Source: an uncultured Flavobacteriaceae bacterium
GTDB taxonomy: Bacteria; Bacteroidota; Bacteroidia; Flavobacteriales; Flavobacteriaceae
Reading direction: 5' to 3'
NCBI GenBank assembly: GCA_943788095.1
Contig: CALSOZ010000003.1
Coordinates: 1-58,072 of the forward strand
Length of the DNA stretch: 58,072 nt
Of the stretch, positions 30,678 to 40,129 are shown piece after piece (within the stretch, counting starts at the first letter, position 1; every line of letters begins with the position of its first letter). A program made the translations under genes and the position numbers. The notes below the pieces were generated by a model. It saw only the letters and a program-made list of their open reading frames with translations. It did not search any database and was not told the origin of the DNA.

Positions 30678-32366
30678 GTGACGATTCGTTTAAAGTTATT
30701 TATTGGGATTTTAGGCGCTTTGGGCGCCATTAACATAGGGACTGCTCAAGCGCTTGAGTTGAAAATTACCAGCGCTAACGTGCTTCATTTAGAGGTGATC
30801 GAAACGATCGGATACACCAAAACCTTTGAGGATTTCTCCACACTTGAAACTCAAATTTCATCTTTGACAGCACAACTCTATCAACTTGGGTATATTGAAG
30901 CGCAAGTTCTTGAAATTTCTAAAAACCTTCCCTTGGTAGTGGCAACGATGGCACTGGGGCCAAAATACGATACCATTAAACTATATGCAGATAAAGAACT
31001 TTTTAATTTTTTAGAACTAGAATCCAGTAACGACCTTGAAAACAACTCCTATTATAGTGTGGATGTTTCTGATCTAGAATCTACGCTTAACAGTCTGACC
31101 AACTTATTAACTTCAAAAAGCCATCCCTTTGCCAGCGTCTCTTTAAAAAATATCAGTCCAATAAATATGACAACCCTAATCGCCGATTTAGTGGTTAAAA
31201 AAAAACAGTCAAGACAGCTTCAATCTGTTGAAATTAAAGGCTATGAGAAATTCCCACGGGCATTTATCAAGCAGTATCTTGGCATAAAAGTCAACACGCC
31301 TTTTGATCTTAAAGCCATTCAGTCCAAAACGGAGGCACTGAACCAACTCAACTTCACCAACCAACTTCGACCTGCAGAAGTGTTATTTACACAAGACACC
31401 ACCCGAGTGTATTTATATTTAGAAAAAACCAAAAGCAATCGATTTGATGGGTTTTTAGGATTTGGATCGGACGAAACCTCTGGAAGCTTAGAATTGAATG
31501 GATATCTCAATCTGAATCTAGTTAACAATTTGAACTTTGGTGAATCGTTTCGACTTAATTATAGAAGCGACGAAAATGAACTAAAAACATTTGAAACACA
31601 GCTCACCCTTCCCTATTTATTTAAATCGCCCATAGGAAGCGAATTACAGTTAAATATCATCAAAAAAGACAGTACTTTTACTACGACCGATCAGGCCGCT
31701 AGCTTGTATTATCAAATCAACCCAAAACAAAAGGTGTTTTTAGGGATTAAATCTTCACAATCGAACGCATTGACTGCAGAATCTATTACGAGGGTTCAAG
31801 ATTTTCGAACCACTGCTTATGAATTGCGCTATGAGTATCTGCAACGCAACACCAATAATTTATTAGTGCCCTTAAAACGATTTTTTGAAGTCCGTTTATC
31901 GAAAGCCACTCGAAAAATTACGGACACAGAAACCAATCAAACAACATACACTTTAAAAGCGTCCAATATTTTCAGTTTAAATCTCAAAAATAGTATTTAC
32001 CTTAGGCTCAATGCACAAAGCCTCAATTCCGAAAACTATTTACAAAACGAACTCTTTCGATTTGGAGGGATTAACGCCATCCGCGGTTTTGAAGAAAACA
32101 GCATCACTGCGAAACAGTTTGGAATTCTTGCTACGGAATACCGCTACCAACTCAGTCCTGGGCTCTACATTCATTCTATTATAGATGCTGCGTATTTTGA
32201 AACCCCCACCCAATCCAACCAAAAACTGTTTGGATTTGGTTTTGGATTTGGACTGCTCACCGAGGCTGGCGTCTTAAAATTTAACCTCGCCAACGGCAAA
32301 ACTGAGACCCAAAACTTTAAGTTCTCTGACTCTAAAGTACATTTGAGTTTAACAGCCACATTTTAA
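30678..32366 (+). CDS. BamA/TamA-type outer-membrane protein
   Basis: A 562-residue outer-membrane protein of the surface-antigen (D15/Omp85) type. It starts with GTG at 30680, giving the signal peptide MTIRLKLFIGILGALGAINI and then GTAQA. A POTRA-like domain is recognisable near residues 175-245 (SVEIKGYEKFPRAFIKQYLG); one or two more may lie before it. The C-terminal barrel ends in phenylalanine (LSLTATF) and has the L6-loop motif GGINAIRGFEENS. It is shorter than BamA. It may insert or export other proteins, but the client is unknown. Divergent from rpsL. Confidence 0.8.
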   Translation: MTIRLKLFIGILGALGAINIGTAQALELKITSANVLHLEVIETIGYTKTFEDFSTLETQISSLTAQLYQLGYIEAQVLEISKNLPLVVATMALGPKYDTIKLYADKELFNFLELESSNDLENNSYYSVDVSDLESTLNSLTNLLTSKSHPFASVSLKNISPINMTTLIADLVVKKKQSRQLQSVEIKGYEKFPRAFIKQYLGIKVNTPFDLKAIQSKTEALNQLNFTNQLRPAEVLFTQDTTRVYLYLEKTKSNRFDGFLGFGSDETSGSLELNGYLNLNLVNNLNFGESFRLNYRSDENELKTFETQLTLPYLFKSPIGSELQLNIIKKDSTFTTTDQAASLYYQINPKQKVFLGIKSSQSNALTAESITRVQDFRTTAYELRYEYLQRNTNNLLVPLKRFFEVRLSKATRKITDTETNQTTYTLKASNIFSLNLKNSIYLRLNAQSLNSENYLQNELFRFGGINAIRGFEENSITAKQFGILATEYRYQLSPGLYIHSIIDAAYFETPTQSNQKLFGFGFGFGLLTEAGVLKFNLANGKTETQNFKFSDSKVHLSLTATF

Positions 32367-32448
32367 TTTTGTTTTCGAAGGAATAAATACATTTTTGTTA
32401 AAGGAATGTTAAAATAATAGGGGTTCATTTTTTTATTAACTTTTTATT

Positions 32449-32480
32449 AAGACTTTTGGATAAGACTTTTGGATAAGACT
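32449..32480. repeat. 13-bp tandem repeat upstream of the SusC remnant
   Basis: Two exact copies of AAGACTTTTGGAT (32449-32461 and 32462-32474) plus the first six bases of a third. It lies 20 bases upstream of the remnant's ATG, in what would have been its promoter/leader. Confidence 0.85.
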
Positions 32481-32500
32481 AATTCAAAACATTTAAAAGA

Positions 32501-32925
32501 ATGAAAACCAAATTTACAATGATGTTAACGCTATTTATGGCGTTAACAGTGCAGATTTCATTTGCACAACAAAAAACAATATCGGGTACCGTCTCCGATG
32601 AAAATGGATTGCCTCTAATAGGAACCACCGTTCTAGTTGTTGGAACTTCCTCAGGAACGACCACTGATTTTGACGGAAACTACTCTATTAGAGCAAAAAC
32701 AGGCGATGTCCTTAGCTACAGCTATGTTGGGTATGCTACCCAAAACATAACGGTTGGCGCATCAAGCACTATCAGAGTTACAGGTAATTGAAGATGAATT
32801 ATATACTTTAGGCGGTGTAACTGCAGATCCAACAGGTGTTGTACCACATTTTGATATTACTGCTGCACCCGCTAGAACGGATGACACAAACATTCCTACT
32901 TTTAATTAGACAATAAACATAGTTT
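32501..32925 (+). pseudogene. SusC deletion remnant: N-terminus joined to the tail of another gene
   Basis: The first part (32501 to about 32785) encodes a SusC signal peptide (MKTKFTMMLTLFMALTVQIS) and the start of the carboxypeptidase-like regulatory domain (GTVSDENGLPLIGTTVLVVG). It stops after 96 residues at RVTGN. In a different frame, from about 32784 to a stop at about 32909, the sequence continues as coding-like DELYTLGGVTADPTGVVPHF and ends TNIPTFN. This tail does not belong to SusC and I do not recognise it. The simplest reading is a deletion that removed the body of a SusC operon. The intact SusC at 33239 has a closely similar N-terminus. Confidence 0.75.
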
Positions 32926-32983
32926 TGATACAACCATAGGTTGGCGGATTAAATTGTAAAATAAGTGTTAATAGTTAAATCAT

Positions 32984-33014
32984 AAAAAAACCACCCAATT
33001 CGGGTGGTTTTTTT
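32984..33014. terminator. terminator after the SusC remnant
   Basis: A 13-bp stem (seven A plus CCACCC paired with GGGTGG plus seven T) with a 5-base loop. It is nearly symmetric and could work in both directions. A near-identical copy lies at 42699-42726. The rest of 32926-33202 shows no gene. Confidence 0.85.
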
Positions 33015-33202
33015 ATGTCAAAAACAATTAGTTTGTGAATATTTGATTCATATGACATTTAGAGAGCCATAAATTCAATTATTGTTTAACTTATAACATA
33101 GAATATGAACATAATTTAATAAAATAGTACAATTTAGCTTATTATGCTTAATTATAAATGAAATTAAATAAACAAAAAGTTGGATATTTGAGTTATAATC
33201 GT

Positions 33203-33210
33203 CACATTTG
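33203..33210 (+). promoter_or_regulatory. candidate susC promoter
   Basis: CACATTTG differs from TAnnTTTG by one base. A TTGG lies 19 bases upstream, near the normal -33 spacing. The start codon is 29 bases downstream. Confidence 0.45.
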
Positions 33211-33238
33211 CGAGGACTAATTTAAATAAACAACAAAA

Positions 33239-36200
33239 ATGAAAACAAAGTTTAGAATCATTCTAACGCTATTCTTGGCGTTTACTGTGCAACTTTCATT
33301 CGCACAACAACTTACCGTAACAGGTACCGTTTCAGATGATAGTGGGATGCCACTTATAGGGGCAACTGTAGCAATTGCAGGCACTTCAACTGGAACAACA
33401 TCCGATTTTGACGGAAATTACTCTATCAAAGCAAACCAAGGAGATGTCCTTAGTGTAAGCTATGTAGGCTATTCGAGTCAAGACATTACTGTTGGAACAA
33501 GTACTACAGTAAATGTAACTTTAGCACCAGACAACTCTTTAGAAGAAGTTGTTGTGACCGCTCTTGGTATTAAAAGAGACGAAAAAGCTTTAGGATATTC
33601 GGTACAAAGTATTAAAGGTGAAGGTATGACTGAAGCAAGAGAGAGTAACATCTCAAATGCTTTAAGTGGTAAAATTGCTGGGGTACAAGTCACTGGAACT
33701 TCTGGTAGCGTTGGTGCTTCCTCTAGAATTGTATTAAGAGGAAACTCTTCTATTACAGGAAACAACGAACCGTTATACGTAGTAGATGGTGTGCCAATCG
33801 ATAACCGTAGTTATGGAAATGCTGGTTCAAGTGGTGGAGTTGATTTACCAAATGGAGCTGCAGATATCAATCCAGACGATATTGAATCGGTAACAGTCCT
33901 TAAAGGCCCTAATGCAGCTGCATTATATGGTTTGAGAGCTGGTAACGGTGTGATTGTAATTACAACTAAAAGAGGAAGTGCTGGGAAAAAATTCAGTGTT
34001 TCTGTAAATAGCAACATTACATTCTCTAATCCTTTATTATTACCAAACTACCAAAACTCATATGGTCAAGGTGGTGATCCTTCTTACTTCGAATACGTAA
34101 ATGGCGCAAGTGGCGGTGTTGGCGATGGTGTTGATGAAAGTTGGGGTCCTCCTTTGGATGTTGGTTTAGAATTTGTACAATGGGATTCTCAATTATATAG
34201 TGGACAACCATTACCATGGATTTCTCGTCCAAATAACGTAAGAGATTTCCTTGATACAGGTGTAAACACATCTAACAATGTATCATTATCAAATGAAAAC
34301 TTCAGATTATCTATTGGTAATTCAGAGGAATTAGGTATGGTACCAAATACATCGTTAGAAAAAATAACGATTGGACTTAGTGGTTCAATAGAGTTAGGAG
34401 AACGTATGACTGCTGCTGTATCTTTGAACTATTTCAATATTGATAGTGGAAACTTACCAATCTCAGGATATAACAATGAGAATCCATTTCAACAGTTTAT
34501 ATGGTCTGCAAGAAATGTAGATTTCCAATCTCTTAGAGACTGGAGAAGTTTTCCTTTAGCGCCAGTAGGAACTGCTGCAGAAGGAACGCCTTTAAACTGG
34601 AATCATAATTTCCAAAACAACCCTTACTGGGTGTTAGAAACAAATCTTAATACCTTTTCTAAAGATCGTTTAATTGGTAGTATCGATTTAAACTACGATT
34701 TAACGGATTGGATGTCTTTAAGTACTAAAATAGGAACAGACAGTTACAGTCAATTAGAAACGCAACGTCAAGCAATTGGAAGTAACAACGCCCAAAACGG
34801 GAGTTACTTTGAGAGTTCAAAGACGATTTGAAGAAATTAACGCGAGTGCGTTATTGACAATCAACAAAGCAATTTCTGAAGACATTGGATTCTCTCTTAG
34901 TGTTGGTGGAAATCAAATGAGAAGAACATACAATGCTATCTCTGGGTACCTTCCTAGTTTAGAGTTACCAAACTTATACAACCTTTCCAACCTTCAAACA
35001 GGTGCGACTGCAAGTTTAAGTGCAGTAACCTTAGTGAGCAAGAAATTAGTAGTGCCTATGCTTACGGACAATTTTCTTTTAAAGAAATGGTGTTTTTAGA
35101 CTTTACTGCTAGAAATGACTGGGCAAGTATTTTACCAGTAGCAAACAATTCATTCTTCTACCCATCAGTTGCAGGATCCCTTTTAATATCTAAAATGGTT
35201 GATCTTTCTGCTGCTAAAATCGATTTCTTAAAAGTAAGAGGTGGATGGTCTGAAGTTGGTAGTACGGGTGCTTTAGGTGCTTATGCAATTAACTCGACGT
35301 TTGGATTAGCGAATACAGGCTTTGGTAACCAAGGATATTCTCCAAACACACAGTACAACCCGAACTTAAAAGCGGAAACTGTTACTGGAGTTGAATTTGG
35401 TTTAGATGCTAGACTCTTTGCAAACAGAGTACGTTTAAGTGCTACTTACTACGATCAATTGAGTGAGGATTTACTTGTACCAATACAAGTTTCTTCTTCA
35501 ACTGGATTTACAAATTCATGGGATAATATTGCCGATATGAGCAATAAAGGTATTGAGATACAATTAGGCGCGACCATCATCGATAAAGGAGATTTCTCTT
35601 TTGATGTTGATTTAAACTGGGCTCAGAATGAGAGTGAAGTAACCTCTCTTGGTGGCTTAGATACCTATGTACTTGGTGGACAATGGGGAGTTTCATTAGA
35701 AGCGCGTCCAGGCCTTCCTTACGGTTCTATTGTAGGACGTGATTTCTCAAGAACAGATGACGGACAAGTTATTTATAGTAACGGTCTTCCTGTAATTGAT
35801 TCAACTCAAAAAGTTCTTGGAAACATTGCTCCAGATTGGACTGGTGGTGCCAACTTTAGTGTTAAATACAAAAACTTCAGCTTAGCAGCACTTGTAGATG
35901 CTAAGATTGGTGGCGATGTACACAGTATGACGTACTCTTGGGGTCGTTATGCAGGTACCTTAGAAGAATCACTTATTGGTCGTGAGACTGGAGTTGTTGG
36001 AAACGGGGTTAGAGCTGATGGTAACGGAGGGTTTGTACCTAATGATGTTACTGTTTCTGCAAAATCATTTAACCAAGCATCTTACAGTAACAGTATCGAA
36101 TCAAGTGCAATATTTGATGCCTCTTATGTGAAGTTAAGACAAGTGACTTTCGGGTATTCTTTACCATCTAAATTCCTTGACAAAGTTCCTTTTGAATCTA

Positions 36201-36364
36201 TGAAAGTATCAGTTGTAGGAAGAAACTTAGCATTGCTTTATAAAAATGCACCACACATCGATCCTGAAACTGGATTTAGTAGTTCAAATGGAGAACAAGG
36301 TCAGGAATTTGGTCAGTATCCTTCTGCTAGAACAATTGGTTTTAACGTAAACTTAAAATTCTAA
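33239..36364 (+). CDS. SusC/RagA-family TonB-dependent receptor, two compensating frameshifts
   Basis: Outer-membrane importer that works with SusD. Order: signal peptide (MKTKFRIILTLFLAFTVQLS), carboxypeptidase-like regulatory domain at residues 26-95, TonB plug (EEVVVTALGIKRDEKALGYS and DGVPIDNRSYGN), then a 22-strand-type barrel ending TIGFNVNLKF. The frame shifts near 34790-34830 and shifts back near 35020-35035. The part between, such as ALLTINKAISEDIGFSLSVG, reads as normal SusC barrel. Total length is 3126 bases or 1041 residues, normal for the family. The pairing with the next gene, and a secreted peptidase downstream, suggest uptake of oligopeptides, but the substrate is not proven. 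Confidence 0.9.
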
Positions 36365-36374
36365 AAAAAAAATT

Positions 36375-37817
36375 ATGAAAAACATAAACATTATACTATA
36401 TGCTTTTTTAAGTTTTGTACTAGTAACAGGCTGTACAAAAGACTTTGAAGAGCTAAATCAAGATCCTAACAACCCGGTCGCAATTCCTGCGCACTTGTTA
36501 TTAGGATATGCACAAAGAACCTTTGTGAACACAATCTACGGCGTTCAAGCTGGAGGAGATATGGGTGAATGCTGGGCACAACACTGGTCCAAAGTTCAGT
36601 ACAACGACGAAGCGCGATACGTACCACGTAGAGGTGTAATTGACGCTGTATGGAGTAACATCTATACCCTAACAATTTCGGAGTCGTCAGCAATGTATGA
36701 CTTAGCTGAAGTTGATGGAAACACCAACTTACAAGGTGTTGCATTAGTAATGCAGGCCATTGGATACCAAACGCTAACAGAGCTTTACGGTCCAATTCCT
36801 TTTACACAATCAATAGACGGTGCGGTTTTACAACCAGCATATGACAGCGAAAGTGTTGTTTTTGAAGGCGTTATTCAAATGCTAACGGATGCTGCTGCAC
36901 TTTTATCTAGCGGATCAGGAAGTATCGTTCCAAGTTCAGATTTATTTTATGGTGGCGACACTAGCAAATGGCTAAAACTTGCTAACTCTCTGAAATTTAG
37001 AGCGCTTATGCGTATCTCATCTACAAGAAGTGTCGGTGCAGAATTACAAGCAATTGTAAACTCAGGAATGGTCTTTGGATCGAATGCAGACAATGCTCAG
37101 TTAACTTACTTATCAGCAGCTCCAGACGGTAACCCAATTTGGGAGACAATCGTTGACGGTGCTAGAGTTGAATATAAAGTAAACACTGTGCTCGTTGAAT
37201 TATTATCTAGTCTTTCTGACCCTCGTTTAGAAGTCTATGCTTCACCTGCAGAGTCCGATGGAGTTATTAGAGGAAAACCTTCTGGATACGGAAATCAAAC
37301 AACACTTCCAAATGAAGATTTAGGATACACCTATGCAGGCATCTCTGGATTAGGCGATTTTTACCTAAACCCAGAATTACCGGGTGTGGTAATGTCTTAT
37401 TCTCAATTATACTTCTTAATGGCTGAAGCGGCTAACAAAGGGTATATTTCTGGTGGACTTTCAACTGTAAACACATTCTATAATAATGGTATTACAGCTA
37501 GTTTTGCTGCAAATGGTTTAAACGCTGCTGAATACTTAGCGCAAGACGGAATTGCGATCACTTCACAAGCAGATGGTACTTCAAAAATTGCAACCCAACA
37601 ATGGATCGCTTTATTTGGACAAGGATTTGAAACGTGGACAGAATGGAGACGTACAAAACTTCCTGTATTAACACCAGCTGTTGAGGGAGATATTGCTGAA
37701 ATCCCTTCTAGATTTTATTACCCAACATTAGAACCTTCTTTGAATAATGCAAATTATCAAACAGCGACTTCTAGTATTGGTGGTGACTTATTAACCTCTA
37801 CTTTATTCTGGCAATAA
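36375..37817 (+). CDS. SusD/RagB-family outer-membrane lipoprotein (SusD-like_2 type)
   Basis: Substrate-binding lid of the SusC transporter. A lipoprotein signal ends LVTGC with Cys20, followed by TKDFEE, acidic residues that resemble the surface lipoprotein export signal of Bacteroidota. The 480-residue protein is helical. The conserved end contains FGQGFETWTEWRRTKLP and IPSRFYYPTLEPSLNNANY, marking the SusD-like_2 subgroup. It begins 10 bases after susC, so the two are co-transcribed. Confidence 0.93.
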   Translation: MKNINIILYAFLSFVLVTGCTKDFEELNQDPNNPVAIPAHLLLGYAQRTFVNTIYGVQAGGDMGECWAQHWSKVQYNDEARYVPRRGVIDAVWSNIYTLTISESSAMYDLAEVDGNTNLQGVALVMQAIGYQTLTELYGPIPFTQSIDGAVLQPAYDSESVVFEGVIQMLTDAAALLSSGSGSIVPSSDLFYGGDTSKWLKLANSLKFRALMRISSTRSVGAELQAIVNSGMVFGSNADNAQLTYLSAAPDGNPIWETIVDGARVEYKVNTVLVELLSSLSDPRLEVYASPAESDGVIRGKPSGYGNQTTLPNEDLGYTYAGISGLGDFYLNPELPGVVMSYSQLYFLMAEAANKGYISGGLSTVNTFYNNGITASFAANGLNAAEYLAQDGIAITSQADGTSKIATQQWIALFGQGFETWTEWRRTKLPVLTPAVEGDIAEIPSRFYYPTLEPSLNNANYQTATSSIGGDLLTSTLFWQ

Positions 37818-37842
37818 TAATTAACACTAAAAAATCATAAAA

Positions 37843-38760
37843 ATGAAAAAAATCAAATATTTAATCCTCCCACTAATCGCATTATTTGCATTTACATCTT
37901 GTATAGATGAAGATAATGACGAATTAACAGGAGATGCAACAACAGGTGGACTTGTAAAAGTTAACAATCCACTGCTTAGTTATGTTGTTGGTGGTGGAAA
38001 CACATACAGCGCAACAGCTTCTATTTACCAAGGAGCCGTACAGACATCGTCTGTTTCAATTTACAATTCCTTTACAAATTCAGTAACAGGCGACGTAAGT
38101 AATCGAGTCTTATTAGAAACTATTGAAATTACAGATACAACTATTGGATCTATTAGTAGTTTTTCTCTGTCATTTACTTATGAAGATTTAATTGCGAATA
38201 TTGAAATTAATGGCGCTGGATTACCAGCTAATGACGGTCAACTTAACATTGGTGATTTCTGGAATTTAGAATATGTTTCATCAACTTCTGAGGGTGGGGC
38301 ATTAAACAATGCCAAAACCACTAAAGTTGCTGTGGGGACACGTTATGCAGGAATCTATACCGTAACAGAAAGTGCATACTGGAATTCTGGTGGGTATATA
38401 GACCATTGGGATGATACCGATAGAATTATTGAATCTGTAGATGCTACTATTTACAGACATGCAGGTTTAGCGTATTGGGACGATAATGAGTTTTTCTTTA
38501 CAGTAGACAACACAACAGGCTACATTACAGTAATGGATGTAGACTTAGATGAAGCAGCTTTATTGCTAAATGGTTCGCCTGTAATGACCTGTGAAGGTGC
38601 TGGAGGTACGTTTGAATCTATACCTTGTGGAGCGTCAACTTCATTTGCAAATCCTGACGATGTCAATGGTGTCGATGAATTAAATTTCACAATTGGATAC
38701 TTTAGAGGTGTTGGAGCGACAAGAGAGTTTTATGAGAAATTGGTAAAACAAGTTGATTAA
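37843..38760 (+). CDS. lipoprotein of unknown function in the SusCD operon
   Basis: I do not recognise a named domain. A lipoprotein signal (MKKIKYLILPLIALFAFTSC) ends at Cys20, followed by the acidic IDEDNDE, consistent with export to the cell surface. The 305-residue mature part looks beta-rich and begins with about 100 residues of Ig-like repeats (SYVVGGGNTYSATASIYQGA). It then has aromatic, tryptophan-containing stretches (AYWNSGGYIDHWDDTDR) and two cysteines (MTCEGAGG and ESIPCGAS) that could form a disulfide. It lies 25 bases after susD. By position it is probably a second ligand-binding surface protein, like the accessory lipoproteins of other SusCD loci. Confidence 0.75.
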   Translation: MKKIKYLILPLIALFAFTSCIDEDNDELTGDATTGGLVKVNNPLLSYVVGGGNTYSATASIYQGAVQTSSVSIYNSFTNSVTGDVSNRVLLETIEITDTTIGSISSFSLSFTYEDLIANIEINGAGLPANDGQLNIGDFWNLEYVSSTSEGGALNNAKTTKVAVGTRYAGIYTVTESAYWNSGGYIDHWDDTDRIIESVDATIYRHAGLAYWDDNEFFFTVDNTTGYITVMDVDLDEAALLLNGSPVMTCEGAGGTFESIPCGASTSFANPDDVNGVDELNFTIGYFRGVGATREFYEKLVKQVD

Positions 38761-38780
38761 TTAACATATAGATATATAAT

Positions 38781-40052
38781 ATGAAAAACAAATTTTTAAA
38801 AATAGCTTTAGTAATGAGTGCGATCATTCTTACTACAGCGTGTACTGAGGATGATGCTACAGGAGATGCTACAAATGCACCTTCTAGCCCATCATTAACA
38901 GTGGCATTAGATTTTGAAGGTGAGCAATCGCTTGTAGAAGCTGAAACCACTTATGGGTTTACTGTAAGCATCAGCGAAGCTCAAATTACGAATGTGAGAG
39001 TACACCTTTCACAAACAGGTGGAGACGCTACAAAAGGAGATGATTTCGATTTCCCATCAACTGTAACCATTGCTGCTGGAACTACATCTATTTCGGATGT
39101 ATTCACCATTCACGCAGATGAAATACTTGAAGATACAGAAACAGCGACCATTCAAATAACGGATGGAACAGAAGCAAATTTAAATTCTATTTCTGGAACT
39201 TCAGTTACATTTAGCATTATGAACCATAGTGAAGATGATTTGGCTATTGGATTGTCTTGGGCGGCATCTAGTGCGGTGACTAACAATTATGGAGAAGCAA
39301 TTGAAGCAACTGATTTAGCGGATATGCGTTTGTTAATTACAGACGTACCTTATACAGGAATTCTAACAGAAGAAGACGGAAGTGGGTTCGAAACGCTTAA
39401 TTTTCTAGGTACATATCCTGATGGAGAGTATTATATTGTTGCTGATTTTTACAGTGCAAATGAAATTGCTATTGATTTAGATCTCGAAATTACACTTGAT
39501 CAAGTGGGAGTTATTAATGGCGCAACCCATAGTTTTCCAGCCGCAGTGAATACTACTGACGCTTGTGCTGATTTACATTATATATTAGCAAAAGTAACGA
39601 AGGCCGGACAAGATTATACTCTAGAGAAAGTTGGTGAAAAAAGCGCCATGGATTTAGAAAATTATGTTGGAACTTGGTCAGGTGAAGACATGTGGGGTGA
39701 TACTGAAGTTACCACTACACTTGATGCAGACGGTAATCTTGAAATTACTGGAGTTGGTGTTGTTTTCATGACTGATGGATGGTCAGAGACGATTTTAGAA
39801 CAAGAAAAAGTGTTAATGGATGTTGATAAAACTACAGGTAGTTTTACAATTGAAGAACAACTCTACATGAAAACTGAGTATGATGGAGCGGTTCAACCCT
39901 TATACTATTTAAGTGGGACTGGAACCATTGATCCTTGTACAAATACAATGGATTTAGAATATGATTTCGTACAAGACGGTGTCTCTTATGTAGATTGGTT
40001 GACACAATACGGCTATTTCTTTCATGAAATAAATGTATTGAATGAAGAATAA
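38781..40052 (+). CDS. lipoprotein with Calx-beta domain in the SusCD operon
   Basis: 423 residues. Lipoprotein signal ends TTAC (Cys21), followed by TEDD, again an acidic surface-export-like start. Residues from about 40 to 155 match a Calx-beta domain (FTVSISEAQITNVRVHL, DFDFPSTVTIAAGTTS, ADEILEDTETATIQITD), a fold that often binds Ca. A middle part (190-285) of unknown fold and a C-terminal beta-rich part (300-420: YVGTWSGEDMWGDTEVTTTL) follow. It starts 20 bases after the previous gene and is followed by a terminator. Role inferred: surface binding of substrate for SusC/SusD. Confidence 0.78.
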   Translation: MKNKFLKIALVMSAIILTTACTEDDATGDATNAPSSPSLTVALDFEGEQSLVEAETTYGFTVSISEAQITNVRVHLSQTGGDATKGDDFDFPSTVTIAAGTTSISDVFTIHADEILEDTETATIQITDGTEANLNSISGTSVTFSIMNHSEDDLAIGLSWAASSAVTNNYGEAIEATDLADMRLLITDVPYTGILTEEDGSGFETLNFLGTYPDGEYYIVADFYSANEIAIDLDLEITLDQVGVINGATHSFPAAVNTTDACADLHYILAKVTKAGQDYTLEKVGEKSAMDLENYVGTWSGEDMWGDTEVTTTLDADGNLEITGVGVVFMTDGWSETILEQEKVLMDVDKTTGSFTIEEQLYMKTEYDGAVQPLYYLSGTGTIDPCTNTMDLEYDFVQDGVSYVDWLTQYGYFFHEINVLNEE

Positions 40053-40070
40053 TAAGTAAAATAAAACCAA

Positions 40071-40101
40071 AAAAGGGGCTATCGAATAGATAGCCCCTTT
40101 T
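40071..40101 (+). terminator. terminator between the Calx-beta lipoprotein and the M4 peptidase
   Basis: A perfect 13-bp stem (AAAAGGGGCTATC with GATAGCCCCTTTT), a 5-base loop and a T-rich end. It starts 18 bases after the lipoprotein stop and ends 28 bases before the peptidase ATG. Confidence 0.9.
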
Positions 40102-40129
40102 TAATTAAAAAAACATAAATATATAGATC

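Noticed and set aside
32449-32480. CRISPR-like repeat
   Set aside because: The copies are directly joined without spacers and only 13 bases long.
33239-36364. Phase-variable switching of susC using the upstream remnant
   Set aside because: The frameshifts lie far from the region shared with the remnant, and there are no inverted repeats or recombinase gene nearby.
36466-36795. Long antisense reading frame inside susD
   Set aside because: It is a shadow of the susD frame, with no start context or family resemblance.
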